Positions 25,388 through 32,644 of a stretch of DNA of 64,000 bases are shown piece by piece. The translations under genes and the position numbers were made by a program. This stretch comes from Mycolicibacterium moriokaense (GTDB taxonomy: Bacteria; Actinomycetota; Actinomycetes; Mycobacteriales; Mycobacteriaceae). Each line of letters begins with the position of its first letter. Position 1 is the first letter of the stretch. The stretch is from the NCBI RefSeq assembly GCF_003347205.1, contig NZ_QQBJ01000007.1, forward strand, positions 1 to 64,000. Reading direction: 5' to 3'. The notes below the pieces were generated by a model. It did not search any database, was not told the DNA's origin, and saw only the letters and a program-made list of their open reading frames with translations.

Positions 25388-26647
25388 GTGACCGAGGCGA
25401 CCGCGGGCAGGTCGGGTGAAGCGCGGACCTACCGCGTGCTGGTGGCCCAGGGCACGTCGTACACCACCGGCCTGCAATTGGCGAACGTGTCGGTGGTGTT
25501 GCCGTTCATCGCAGCCGAGTTCGACCTGCTCTGGGTCGCCGGCTTGTTGTACGCCGCCTATAGCGTCGGCATCGTCGCAGGCAACTCCGTGTCGCCGTAC
25601 GTGCTGCAGCGCGCAGGCCACCAGAAGCACGTCCTGATCGCGGGGGCGACCGCGATCATGGCGGTCCTCGTGCTCGCCGCGGGCGTCTCCGCACAGGCGG
25701 GTGTTCTTGTCGCTGCCGTGTTCCTGATCACCGCGATCACCGTCGGCCTGGTCTCCGGTGTTTCCAAAGTGTCTTTCTCCGAAGTCATTTCGAGCAAACT
25801 GTCGGCGGCGCGGCGCCGTGATCTGGTGCTGGTGCAAGGAGCGCTGGGCGCCGTGGCCGCGATTCTGACCACGCTGTTGCTAGTGCCGTACCTGGGCCAG
25901 CGTGACCCGCAGAACAGTCAGCTGGACCTGCTGTGGCTCGGCGCGGTCTTCTTCGGCGTCGCCGCCGTGCTGGCCGCGTTCATCGGAACGGTGCAAACCG
26001 GTGTCCGCCATGATCGCATCAGCTTCGGCAACACCTACCGCGAGGGGCTGGCCACTGCGCGATCGCAGCCCTGGTTCCGCCGCTACGCCGCAGTCATGGT
26101 GCTCTTCGTCCCGGTCAGCCTCGGGACGCCGTTCTACAGTGTGCACGCCTCGGTCAATCATGCGAATTCGGCGGGAAGCCTTCACGTGCTGGTGATTTCG
26201 TCCAGCGCCGGGCTGGTGACGGGTGCGTTGTTCTGGCGGGTGGTCAGCCGGCGACTGGGAGTCCGGGCGATGTTCGTCGTCAGCGCGGCACTCGGCTCGC
26301 TGGCCGCCCTGATCTGCGTGGTCATCGAATACCGTCAGGAGTGGAACCACGTCTGGATCTACGCCATCGTCTTCGTCGTGGCCACCATCGCCAACCAGGC
26401 CATCTTCAGCGCCGGCCTGCTCTGGGTCGGCGCCAACGCCGACGACCGAGATCGGGCCACCCTGCTGGGCTTCGGCGCGTTGCTGATCGCCGTCGAATCG
26501 TCGCTGGTGGGCGCGATTTTGGGCGCGCTCGCGCAGAAAACGGAGATCATCGAACCGCTGCTGGCGCTGTTGGCGCTGAACCTACTGGCGGTCCTCGCCG
26601 CCGTTCTGCTTGCCCCGCGGCGCAGCAAAGCGGCGGCCGGTTCGTAA
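25388..26647 (+). CDS. MFS transporter
   Basis: 419 aa from the GTG at 25388; a TTG at 25376 is the longest alternative. About twelve hydrophobic segments, no obvious substrate signature. The central loop between helices 6 and 7 is short (VQTGVRHDRISFGNTYREGL). It starts 20 bases after the IclR stop, so it is probably co-transcribed with the regulator and may move the regulator's inducing compound. It is convergent with the YihY-type gene. Confidence 0.8.
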   Translation: MTEATAGRSGEARTYRVLVAQGTSYTTGLQLANVSVVLPFIAAEFDLLWVAGLLYAAYSVGIVAGNSVSPYVLQRAGHQKHVLIAGATAIMAVLVLAAGVSAQAGVLVAAVFLITAITVGLVSGVSKVSFSEVISSKLSAARRRDLVLVQGALGAVAAILTTLLLVPYLGQRDPQNSQLDLLWLGAVFFGVAAVLAAFIGTVQTGVRHDRISFGNTYREGLATARSQPWFRRYAAVMVLFVPVSLGTPFYSVHASVNHANSAGSLHVLVISSSAGLVTGALFWRVVSRRLGVRAMFVVSAALGSLAALICVVIEYRQEWNHVWIYAIVFVVATIANQAIFSAGLLWVGANADDRDRATLLGFGALLIAVESSLVGAILGALAQKTEIIEPLLALLALNLLAVLAAVLLAPRRSKAAAGS

Positions 26648-26680
26648 CGTGACAGATCGGTGGCCGCCGGGGGCGGTCGG

Positions 26681-27733
26681 CTACGAGCCCGCCGTCTGTT
26701 CCTCCGCTTCGACGGCCGGGCCGGTGTCGTCGGACCGCACCCGTCGGCGAAGTCGCGCCAGCCGCCACGGATGGTCCTCGTGCGGCCACATTCTTTCGAC
26801 CTCGGCGTTGAATTCGGCGCCGAGCAGCACGGCGAACGCCGTGAGGTAGAGCCACAGCACGACGGCGATCGGCACCGCGAGTTGGCTGAACACTGCGTCG
26901 TCCTTGACGCTCACCGTCAGATAGGTGCGCAATGCCGCGGACGCCAGCAGCCAAAGCGCCACCGCCAGCAGCGCCCCCGGCAGGTCCCGGCGCCACGGCG
27001 TCTTCCACGGCACCCCGACGTGGTACAGAGTGGCCAGCCCCGCGAGTACCACGACGATGACGCTCGGCCAGAACATCACATCGAGGATCTCCAGTGTGGT
27101 GTCGGCCACCGCTGCGGGAGCCACCCACGCCACCATCCGGGTACCGAAAACCATTGCGGGCAAAACCGCCACCGCGCCGATCAGCGCCCCGAGGGTGAGG
27201 CCGAGGGCGAGCAGGCGGCGCCGCCAACCGGGCCGCGGTTCGACGTCGTAGGCGATCGTGATGGTCTCCAGGTACCGGTTCACCGCCCTGGAACCGGTCC
27301 ACACGCTCAGCGCGAGGCTGATCGACACGACGCCGCCGCGCGTCTGCGCCAGCACGGTGTCCACCGCGCGCTTGTAAGCGGCGTAGGTCGGATCCGACAG
27401 AAACGACTCGGGAATGCCGAGCACCAGTTCGCTCAGCTCTTTGGTCCCGGCCGGGCCCAGGGCGGCCGCGACGAAGCCCAGCGAGCCGACGACCGCCAAC
27501 AGCAGCGCGGGCAACGAGATCAACGTGAACAGCGCGGCCTCGGCCGCCAGCCCCGGCACCCTGTCGTCGACGACCTGTTCGCCCGTACGCCAGATCAGCC
27601 GGCAACCCTGCTGCACAGGCCGGGGCAGACGGTGAAAGTGAGTCGAACCGCGTTGCCGCAGCGACGAGCGGGCCGCGTCGGCGCGTTCGGACAGCCTCGA
27701 CTGGATTCGCCGCCAATCGTCGTCCGGTGCCAT
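26681..27733 (-). CDS. YihY/BrkB-family inner membrane protein
   Basis: 350 aa from the ATG at 27733; a TTG at 27766 would extend it. Six or so hydrophobic segments in the family order: DDRVPGLAAEAALFTLISLPALLLAVVG near residues 60-85, a conserved GSRAVNRYLETI region, then VMFWPSVIVVVLAGLATLYHVG, and the terminal pair IAVVLWLYLTAFAVLLGAEFNAEVER. The end ExNAExER is typical of the YihY/BrkB family, once called ribonuclease BN. Function in the envelope is not established. Confidence 0.88.
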   Translation of the reverse strand: MAPDDDWRRIQSRLSERADAARSSLRQRGSTHFHRLPRPVQQGCRLIWRTGEQVVDDRVPGLAAEAALFTLISLPALLLAVVGSLGFVAAALGPAGTKELSELVLGIPESFLSDPTYAAYKRAVDTVLAQTRGGVVSISLALSVWTGSRAVNRYLETITIAYDVEPRPGWRRRLLALGLTLGALIGAVAVLPAMVFGTRMVAWVAPAAVADTTLEILDVMFWPSVIVVVLAGLATLYHVGVPWKTPWRRDLPGALLAVALWLLASAALRTYLTVSVKDDAVFSQLAVPIAVVLWLYLTAFAVLLGAEFNAEVERMWPHEDHPWRLARLRRRVRSDDTGPAVEAEEQTAGS

Positions 27734-28011
27734 CGACTCGAGGGTAGGAGACCGGTGTTGCGCCAATCACGCTGGTTCGTGTATCGGCTACGGGCAAAGG
27801 TAACGATCTGATAACAGCCGATATCGGCGGACGGGCCCGTCATCCGGCGTCGTCGGTGCAGGTGACGGCGACGGCGACGGCCCGCTACAGGCCCGCATAC
27901 GGCCCTGCGCAGCTTGCTTTCAGGGGATTTGCTGGAATACGGTCGCCAAGCCGAAGACACGTAACTGACCAATAATCGATGAAGCATTCGGTGGTGACGA
28001 CCCAACTAGTA

Positions 28012-28599
28012 ATGCCTGCCATTAATAGACAACAAGCCACGTCAACGTGGACTAAACATTCCAATAGCGTTCTAACTCAACATAATTCGTGGGCGCGTTT
28101 TTTACGCCCGCCAATTGAGGCGGATGCCATCGCAATGCACCGCCTGGTCGCCGAAACCGGCGTTCTCGATCTGAACTCGACATACACCTATCTGCTGATG
28201 GCGACGGATTTTGCCGCGACCTCAATCGTGGCTGACCGCGACGGCGATCTGTGCGGGTTGATCACGGGTTATCACCCGCCGACCCGACCGGAAGTGCTTT
28301 TCGTCTGGCAGGTGGCGGTGGCGGACGTCGCCAGGGGCACCGGCTTGGCGAGCACGATGCTCGACAGCCTGGTGCGGCGCGTCCGAGAGAGCAGGAACGG
28401 CCATCCCGTCACCGTCGAAGCCACTGTGGCGCCTGGGAATTCGGCGTCACGCGCGCTCTTCGGCGGCTTCGCCAGACGTCATCGTGTGCCGATGATCGAG
28501 GAGCCCTGCTTCTCGGCCGAGCACCTGGACGTCCATCTGGAGCACGAAGACGAGCCGATTCTGCGGATCGGGCCCATCGCCGCACCGCTGACCGACTGA
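28012..28599 (+). CDS. ectA: L-2,4-diaminobutyrate N-acetyltransferase (ectoine biosynthesis)
   Basis: 195 aa from the ATG at 28012; an ATG at 27979 is also in frame and neither has a ribosome-binding site. It is a GNAT enzyme with the EctA hallmark ETGVLDLNSTYTYLL and the acetyl-CoA motif ARGTGLASTMLDSLV. It acetylates L-2,4-diaminobutyrate, the second step to ectoine. The first 45 codons are AT-rich and Asn/Gln/Thr-rich, unlike the rest of the window. A short palindrome (CCACGT-CA-ACGTGG) lies at 28037-28050. First gene of ectABCD. Confidence 0.9.
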   Translation: MPAINRQQATSTWTKHSNSVLTQHNSWARFLRPPIEADAIAMHRLVAETGVLDLNSTYTYLLMATDFAATSIVADRDGDLCGLITGYHPPTRPEVLFVWQVAVADVARGTGLASTMLDSLVRRVRESRNGHPVTVEATVAPGNSASRALFGGFARRHRVPMIEEPCFSAEHLDVHLEHEDEPILRIGPIAAPLTD

Positions 28600-28616
28600 A
28601 TTTCTCGAAAGGACCC

Positions 28617-29906
28617 ATGTCTGACCTCGCAATGACCACAGCACCCGTCGAAAGCGACCTCCCCGAGGTGTACTCCTCGGTCGAGTCCGAGGTGCGCAGC
28701 TACTGCCGCAGTTGGCCGACCACCATGGATCACGCCGAAGGATCCTGGTTGACCGACACCGACGGCAACCGCTACCTCGACTTCTTCGCCGGGGCGGGTG
28801 CGCTGAATTACGGGCACAACAACCCGCACCTGAAAAAGCCGCTCCTCGACTACCTGATGAGCGACCGGATCATCCACTCGCTGGACATCGCCACCGAGGC
28901 GAAAACCGAGTTCCTGCAGACGTTCGAGCAGATGATCCTGCGTCCGCGAAACCTCGATTACAAGGTGCAGTTTCCCGGGCCCACCGGCACCAACGCCGTC
29001 GAGGCCGCGCTGAAGCTGGCCAGGAAGGTCACCGGCCGGGAAGCTGTCATCAACTTCACCAACGCATTCCACGGCATGACGCTCGGAGCGCTGTCGGTGA
29101 CGGGCAACTCGATGAAGCGCGCCGGAGCGGGCATCCCGCTGGTGCACGCGACGCCGATGCCGTACGACAACTACTTCGACGGCGTCACCGAGGATTTCCA
29201 CTGGTTCGAGCGGGTGCTCGACGACTCCGGCAGCGGCCTGAATCGCCCCGCTGCCGTGATCGTCGAAACAGTGCAGGGCGAGGGCGGTCTCAACGTCGCG
29301 CGCATCGAGTGGCTGAAGGCGCTGGCCGAACTGTGCCTGCGCCGCGACATCCTGCTGATCGTCGACGACGTGCAGATGGGTTGCGGACGCACGGGCAGCT
29401 TCTTCAGCTTCGAGGAGGCGGGCATCGTGCCCGACATCGTCACGCTGTCCAAGTCGATCAGCGGCTACGGCCTGCCGATGGCGCTCACTCTGTTCCGGCG
29501 CGACCTCGACGTGTGGACGCCCGGCGAGCACAACGGCACCTTCCGCGGCCACAACCCCGCATTCGTCACCGCCACTGCGGCCATCAAAACCTTCTGGGAG
29601 ACAGAGCTGTTCAGTGAAGAGGTGCGGACCAAGGGCGAACTGGTGCGCAATCGGCTGGAATCGATCGCCGCGGGGCGCTCGGGCATCGAAGCCCGTGGCC
29701 GTGGACTGGCCCAAGGCCTGAAGTTCGACGAGCCGGAGTTGGCGTCGGCCGTGTGCCGGGCCGCCTTCGAACGCGGTCTGCTGATCGAGACCAGCGGCCC
29801 GTCCGACGAGGTCGCCAAACTCCTTCCGCCGCTGACGACGTCGGAGTCCGACCTGGAGGCGGGAACCGACATCGTCGCCGACGCCGTCGCAGCGACTCTG
29901 TCCTGA
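28617..29906 (+). CDS. ectB: L-2,4-diaminobutyrate transaminase (ectoine biosynthesis)
   Basis: 429 aa, ATG with GAAAGGA upstream. Class III PLP aminotransferase: FFAGAGALNYGHNNP near residue 55, FPGPTGTNAVEAALKLAR, a DDVQMGCGRTGSFF stretch with the PLP-ring aspartate, and the PLP lysine in TLSKSISGYGLP. The start SVESEVRSYCRSWP is EctB-specific. It converts aspartate semialdehyde to 2,4-diaminobutyrate using glutamate. 17 bases separate it from ectA. Confidence 0.96.
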   Translation: MSDLAMTTAPVESDLPEVYSSVESEVRSYCRSWPTTMDHAEGSWLTDTDGNRYLDFFAGAGALNYGHNNPHLKKPLLDYLMSDRIIHSLDIATEAKTEFLQTFEQMILRPRNLDYKVQFPGPTGTNAVEAALKLARKVTGREAVINFTNAFHGMTLGALSVTGNSMKRAGAGIPLVHATPMPYDNYFDGVTEDFHWFERVLDDSGSGLNRPAAVIVETVQGEGGLNVARIEWLKALAELCLRRDILLIVDDVQMGCGRTGSFFSFEEAGIVPDIVTLSKSISGYGLPMALTLFRRDLDVWTPGEHNGTFRGHNPAFVTATAAIKTFWETELFSEEVRTKGELVRNRLESIAAGRSGIEARGRGLAQGLKFDEPELASAVCRAAFERGLLIETSGPSDEVAKLLPPLTTSESDLEAGTDIVADAVAATLS

Positions 29907-29934
29907 CATTCCAGCTAGCAAGGAGATCGAACCC

Positions 29935-30327
29935 GTGATAGTGCGGACCACAGATGAAATCACCGGAACCGAGCGCGATGTGGCGGACAAGGACTGGAGA
30001 TCCAAGCGCATCATCCTCGCCGGCGACGGCGTCGGATTCTCGTTCCACGAGACCACCATTCGGTCGAACTCGGTGAGCGAGTTCCAATACCGCCACCACG
30101 TGGAGGCGGTCTGGGTGGTCGAGGGGACCGGCACCCTCACCGATCACGAGACCGGACGGGACTACCCCCTGCGCCCCGGCACCATGTACCTGCTCGACGG
30201 CCACGAACGGCACCGCGTCACCTGCGACACCCAACTGCGGATGATGTGCGTGTTCAACCCGCCGGTGACGGGCCAGGAAGTGCACGACGAGACCGGAACG
30301 TATCCACCGGCGGTGCAGGCCAGTTGA
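29935..30327 (+). CDS. ectC: L-ectoine synthase
   Basis: 130 aa, GTG start with AAGGAG upstream. Cupin-fold protein beginning MIVRTTDEITGTERDV, with the EctC motifs GFSFHETTI, YRHHVEAVWVVEGTGTL and MYLLDGHERHRV; these carry the metal ligands of the family, in particular Glu and His of the barrel. It cyclises N-gamma-acetyl-2,4-diaminobutyrate to ectoine with loss of water. It lies 28 bases after ectB and its stop overlaps the ectD start. Confidence 0.96.
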   Translation: MIVRTTDEITGTERDVADKDWRSKRIILAGDGVGFSFHETTIRSNSVSEFQYRHHVEAVWVVEGTGTLTDHETGRDYPLRPGTMYLLDGHERHRVTCDTQLRMMCVFNPPVTGQEVHDETGTYPPAVQAS

Positions 30328-31235
30328 GCAGTAACACACTCGATACGCCTTACGACGCCTACCCGACCCGCCTCGATCATCCGATCGATCCGATCGCTCG
30401 TGTCGAGCCGACAGTGTGGGGCCAGGAGTGGGACGGTCCGCTCGACGCCGTGGACCGTGACCACCTCGCCGCCAACGGCTACGTTGTGCGTCCGGAGACG
30501 CTGGGTGAGCGGTGGCTGCCCGCGTTGGGCGAGGAACTGCGGCGCATCGGCCCCGAAGCCGACCCGGACGACCCTCGGATCATCCGGGAACCCAGCGGCG
30601 GTGTGCGGTCGATCTTCCAGCCGCATCTGTTCAGCGACCTGCTCGCCGAGGTGATCACCCTCGACACCGTGCTTCCCGTGGCGCGACAGTTGCTCGGCAG
30701 CGACGTGTACCTGCACCAGGCGCGGATCAACATGATGCCTGGCTTCACCGGCAGCGGGTTCTACTGGCATTCGGACTTCGAGACGTGGCACGCCGAGGAC
30801 GGCATGCCCTCGATCCGGGCCGTGTCGTGTTCCATCGCGCTAACGGAGAATTACCCGTTCAACGGCCCGCTGATGGTGATGCCCGGTTCGCACAAGACCT
30901 TCTATCCGTGTGTCGGTGCGACGCCGCAGAACAACCACGCGTCATCGCTGGTCAACCAGGAGATCGGGGTTCCGGACCGGGCGACGCTGACCGAAGCGGC
31001 CCGCCGGCACGGCATCCACCAGGTGACCGGGCCCGCCGGAACTGCGTTGTGGTTCGACGCGAACGTGATGCACGGGTCGTCGTCGAACATCACCCCGTTC
31101 CCGCGTTCCAACATCTTCTTGGTGTTCAACTCGGTGGAAAACAAACTGGCGCAACCGTTCTGCGCGAGCACGCCGCGACCGGAGTATCTGGCCGCACGCA
31201 GCACCGAGGAGATCGGCGCGTACGTCGCGGGCTAG
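30324..31235 (+). CDS. ectD: Ectoine 5-hydroxylase
   Basis: 303 aa from a TTG at 30324 that overlaps the ectC stop (TTGA); this matches the usual EctD length of about 300. Fe(II)/2-oxoglutarate dioxygenase: the signature FYWHSDFETWHAEDGMP contains the HxD iron ligands, and the distal histidine lies in ANVMHGSSSN. It converts ectoine to 5-hydroxyectoine. The rare TTG start, with only a weak ribosome-binding site, suggests translation by coupling and a lower EctD yield. A separate aspartokinase gene is not present. Confidence 0.95.
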   Translation: MSSNTLDTPYDAYPTRLDHPIDPIARVEPTVWGQEWDGPLDAVDRDHLAANGYVVRPETLGERWLPALGEELRRIGPEADPDDPRIIREPSGGVRSIFQPHLFSDLLAEVITLDTVLPVARQLLGSDVYLHQARINMMPGFTGSGFYWHSDFETWHAEDGMPSIRAVSCSIALTENYPFNGPLMVMPGSHKTFYPCVGATPQNNHASSLVNQEIGVPDRATLTEAARRHGIHQVTGPAGTALWFDANVMHGSSSNITPFPRSNIFLVFNSVENKLAQPFCASTPRPEYLAARSTEEIGAYVAG

Positions 31236-31243
31236 GCGCGGGG

Positions 31244-32185
31244 CTACGGTGCCGGGACGATGACCACCTGGCCGTCGTCGTCGGCTTGTCCGAACAATCC
31301 GTCACCGGTGATCGAGACGCTGGTGCCGTTCGCCGAGGTATTCGCGTAATTGTTGTCGCCCTTGACGGCCACCGTGTTGCCGTTGGCGAGGATGTTCGGC
31401 CCGCCGCCGAGGTTGATCGCGCCCGCCGTGAGGGCCGTGTTCGAATCGCCATTCACGGTGATGGTGTTGTCGTTGCCCACCTGGGCGTAGACGCCGGAGT
31501 TGTTGTCGCCCTTCACCGATACGCGGTTGCGGTCGCCGCCGATCGCGGCGACATCCCGGTTGCCGTTGCCCTTGACCGCTACCGTGTTGTCGCTGCCCGT
31601 GACGTAGAAGGAAAGGTCGTTCACCTGGCCCTCGGTGCCACCGGCGGACGCCGTGTTGCCGTTTCCCGCGATCCGGACGCTGTTGCGGTCGTTGCCCGTT
31701 GCCGCGGCCGAACACGGACTGTAGTCGGCCGCCTTTCTGCATCCCGCGACGGCGATGTTGTCGCTGCCCAACACGCGGGCGGTGTTGTTGTCGCCGTTGC
31801 CTGCGAATCCGGTGCTCCGGTTGCCGATGACCACGGCGGTGTTGTTGTTGCCGTTCGATGCGATCGCGGTGGCGTTGGTGCCGATCGCGATCGCTCGGTT
31901 ACCGGTTCCGTTGATCGCCTCGGCCGTACTGCCGCTGCCGATGGCGATCGCCACCGAGCCCGCGCTGCTGGTGGCGTGCGCGGAGCCGATGTTGATCGAC
32001 TTCCCGTTGACCGAGACGCCCACGCCGGGCCCGCTGGCCTGTGCCGCCGCATCCGCGTGTGCGGTTCCCGCTGCGGCCGTCGCCGCGATCCCGCCGACGC
32101 CGAGCGCCACCGCCAGCGCCCCCACATGGCCGATGAGGCGGGTCGTCGTCACGGTGGCGGTCGCTGATCCTGTTGCGCTGCGCAT
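31244..32185 (-). CDS. Exported Asn/Gly/Thr-rich repeat protein
   Basis: 313 aa. A signal peptide runs to about residue 45 (ending GTAHADA). The mature protein is built of short, roughly 10-17-residue repeats such as AIAIGSGSTAEAINGTGNRAIAIG, VVIGNRSTGFAGNGDNN and VKGNGNRDVAAIGGDRNRV, pointing to a beta-solenoid rich in Asn-Gly turns. The only two cysteines (AGCRKAADYSPC) may close a loop midway. It resembles the repeat style of trimeric autotransporter heads, but no anchor or translocator domain is present. Function unknown; it is likely a surface or secreted structural protein. Confidence 0.75.
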   Translation of the reverse strand: MRSATGSATATVTTTRLIGHVGALAVALGVGGIAATAAAGTAHADAAAQASGPGVGVSVNGKSINIGSAHATSSAGSVAIAIGSGSTAEAINGTGNRAIAIGTNATAIASNGNNNTAVVIGNRSTGFAGNGDNNTARVLGSDNIAVAGCRKAADYSPCSAAATGNDRNSVRIAGNGNTASAGGTEGQVNDLSFYVTGSDNTVAVKGNGNRDVAAIGGDRNRVSVKGDNNSGVYAQVGNDNTITVNGDSNTALTAGAINLGGGPNILANGNTVAVKGDNNYANTSANGTSVSITGDGLFGQADDDGQVVIVPAP

Positions 32186-32398
32186 CCGTCGACCCTGACG
32201 CCCGTCGCCACCTGCCTGACCCGTAGCGCACTACCTGAATTCGGACCGGGTCGCGCCGAGCGCTACCTGGTTTCGTGGCCGGCCGCCGCATTCGCCGAGG
32301 AGTCGCGAATCCAAGTAGCGGCAGTAGATGACCGACCGAAATCCAAGTACCGCGCTACGGGGTCGCGGCGGCCGCCCAGCGTGAGGATCGAGGTCGCC
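32186..32398. promoter_or_regulatory. Divergent intergenic region with repeats
   Basis: This 213-base region separates two divergent surface-protein transcription units. CCGTAGCGC (32221-32229) is inverted as GCGCTACGG (32352-32360), and AATCCAAGTA occurs twice as a direct repeat (about 32309 and 32340). It is likely to hold both promoters and shared regulatory sites. Confidence 0.4.
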
Positions 32399-32644
32399 AT
32401 GACGACACCCGACGAGCACGAGGCGGCGCTGCGCACCCTGCCCGAGGGGCACTCGCTTGCGCTGCGACTGCACGACGCGGGCGTGGCCGACGACGTGATC
32501 TGCGGGTACCTCCACATCGAGCCGGAAGGCCTTGGCACCCTTCTCGACCTCGCCCGCAGAAAATTCATGGCGGCTCTCAAGGACCAGAAGACGCCACCCG
32601 AGGGCGGCGAAGAGATCGAGCCGAGAAGGAGTTCGGGCCCATGA
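32399..32644 (+). CDS. Small HTH-like conserved protein
   Basis: 81 aa from the ATG at 32399, with GAGG eight bases upstream; a GTG at 32381 would lengthen it. The sequence ALRTLPEGHSLALRLHDAGV, then DDVICGYLHIEPEGLGTLLDLARRKF, has the helical pattern of sigma-factor region 4-like mini-proteins found in actinobacteria. Its stop overlaps the start of the glycine-rich protein gene by four bases (ATGA), so the two are coupled. Possible small regulator; not proven. Confidence 0.6.
   Translation: MTTPDEHEAALRTLPEGHSLALRLHDAGVADDVICGYLHIEPEGLGTLLDLARRKFMAALKDQKTPPEGGEEIEPRRSSGP

Noticed and set aside
28479-30140. 553-codon minus-strand ORF
   Set aside because: Antisense to ectB and ectC, which are unambiguous.
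30512-32167. 551-codon plus-strand ORF
   Set aside because: Runs out of frame through ectD and antisense to the Asn/Gly repeat gene; the repeated codons of that gene produce the apparent repeats.
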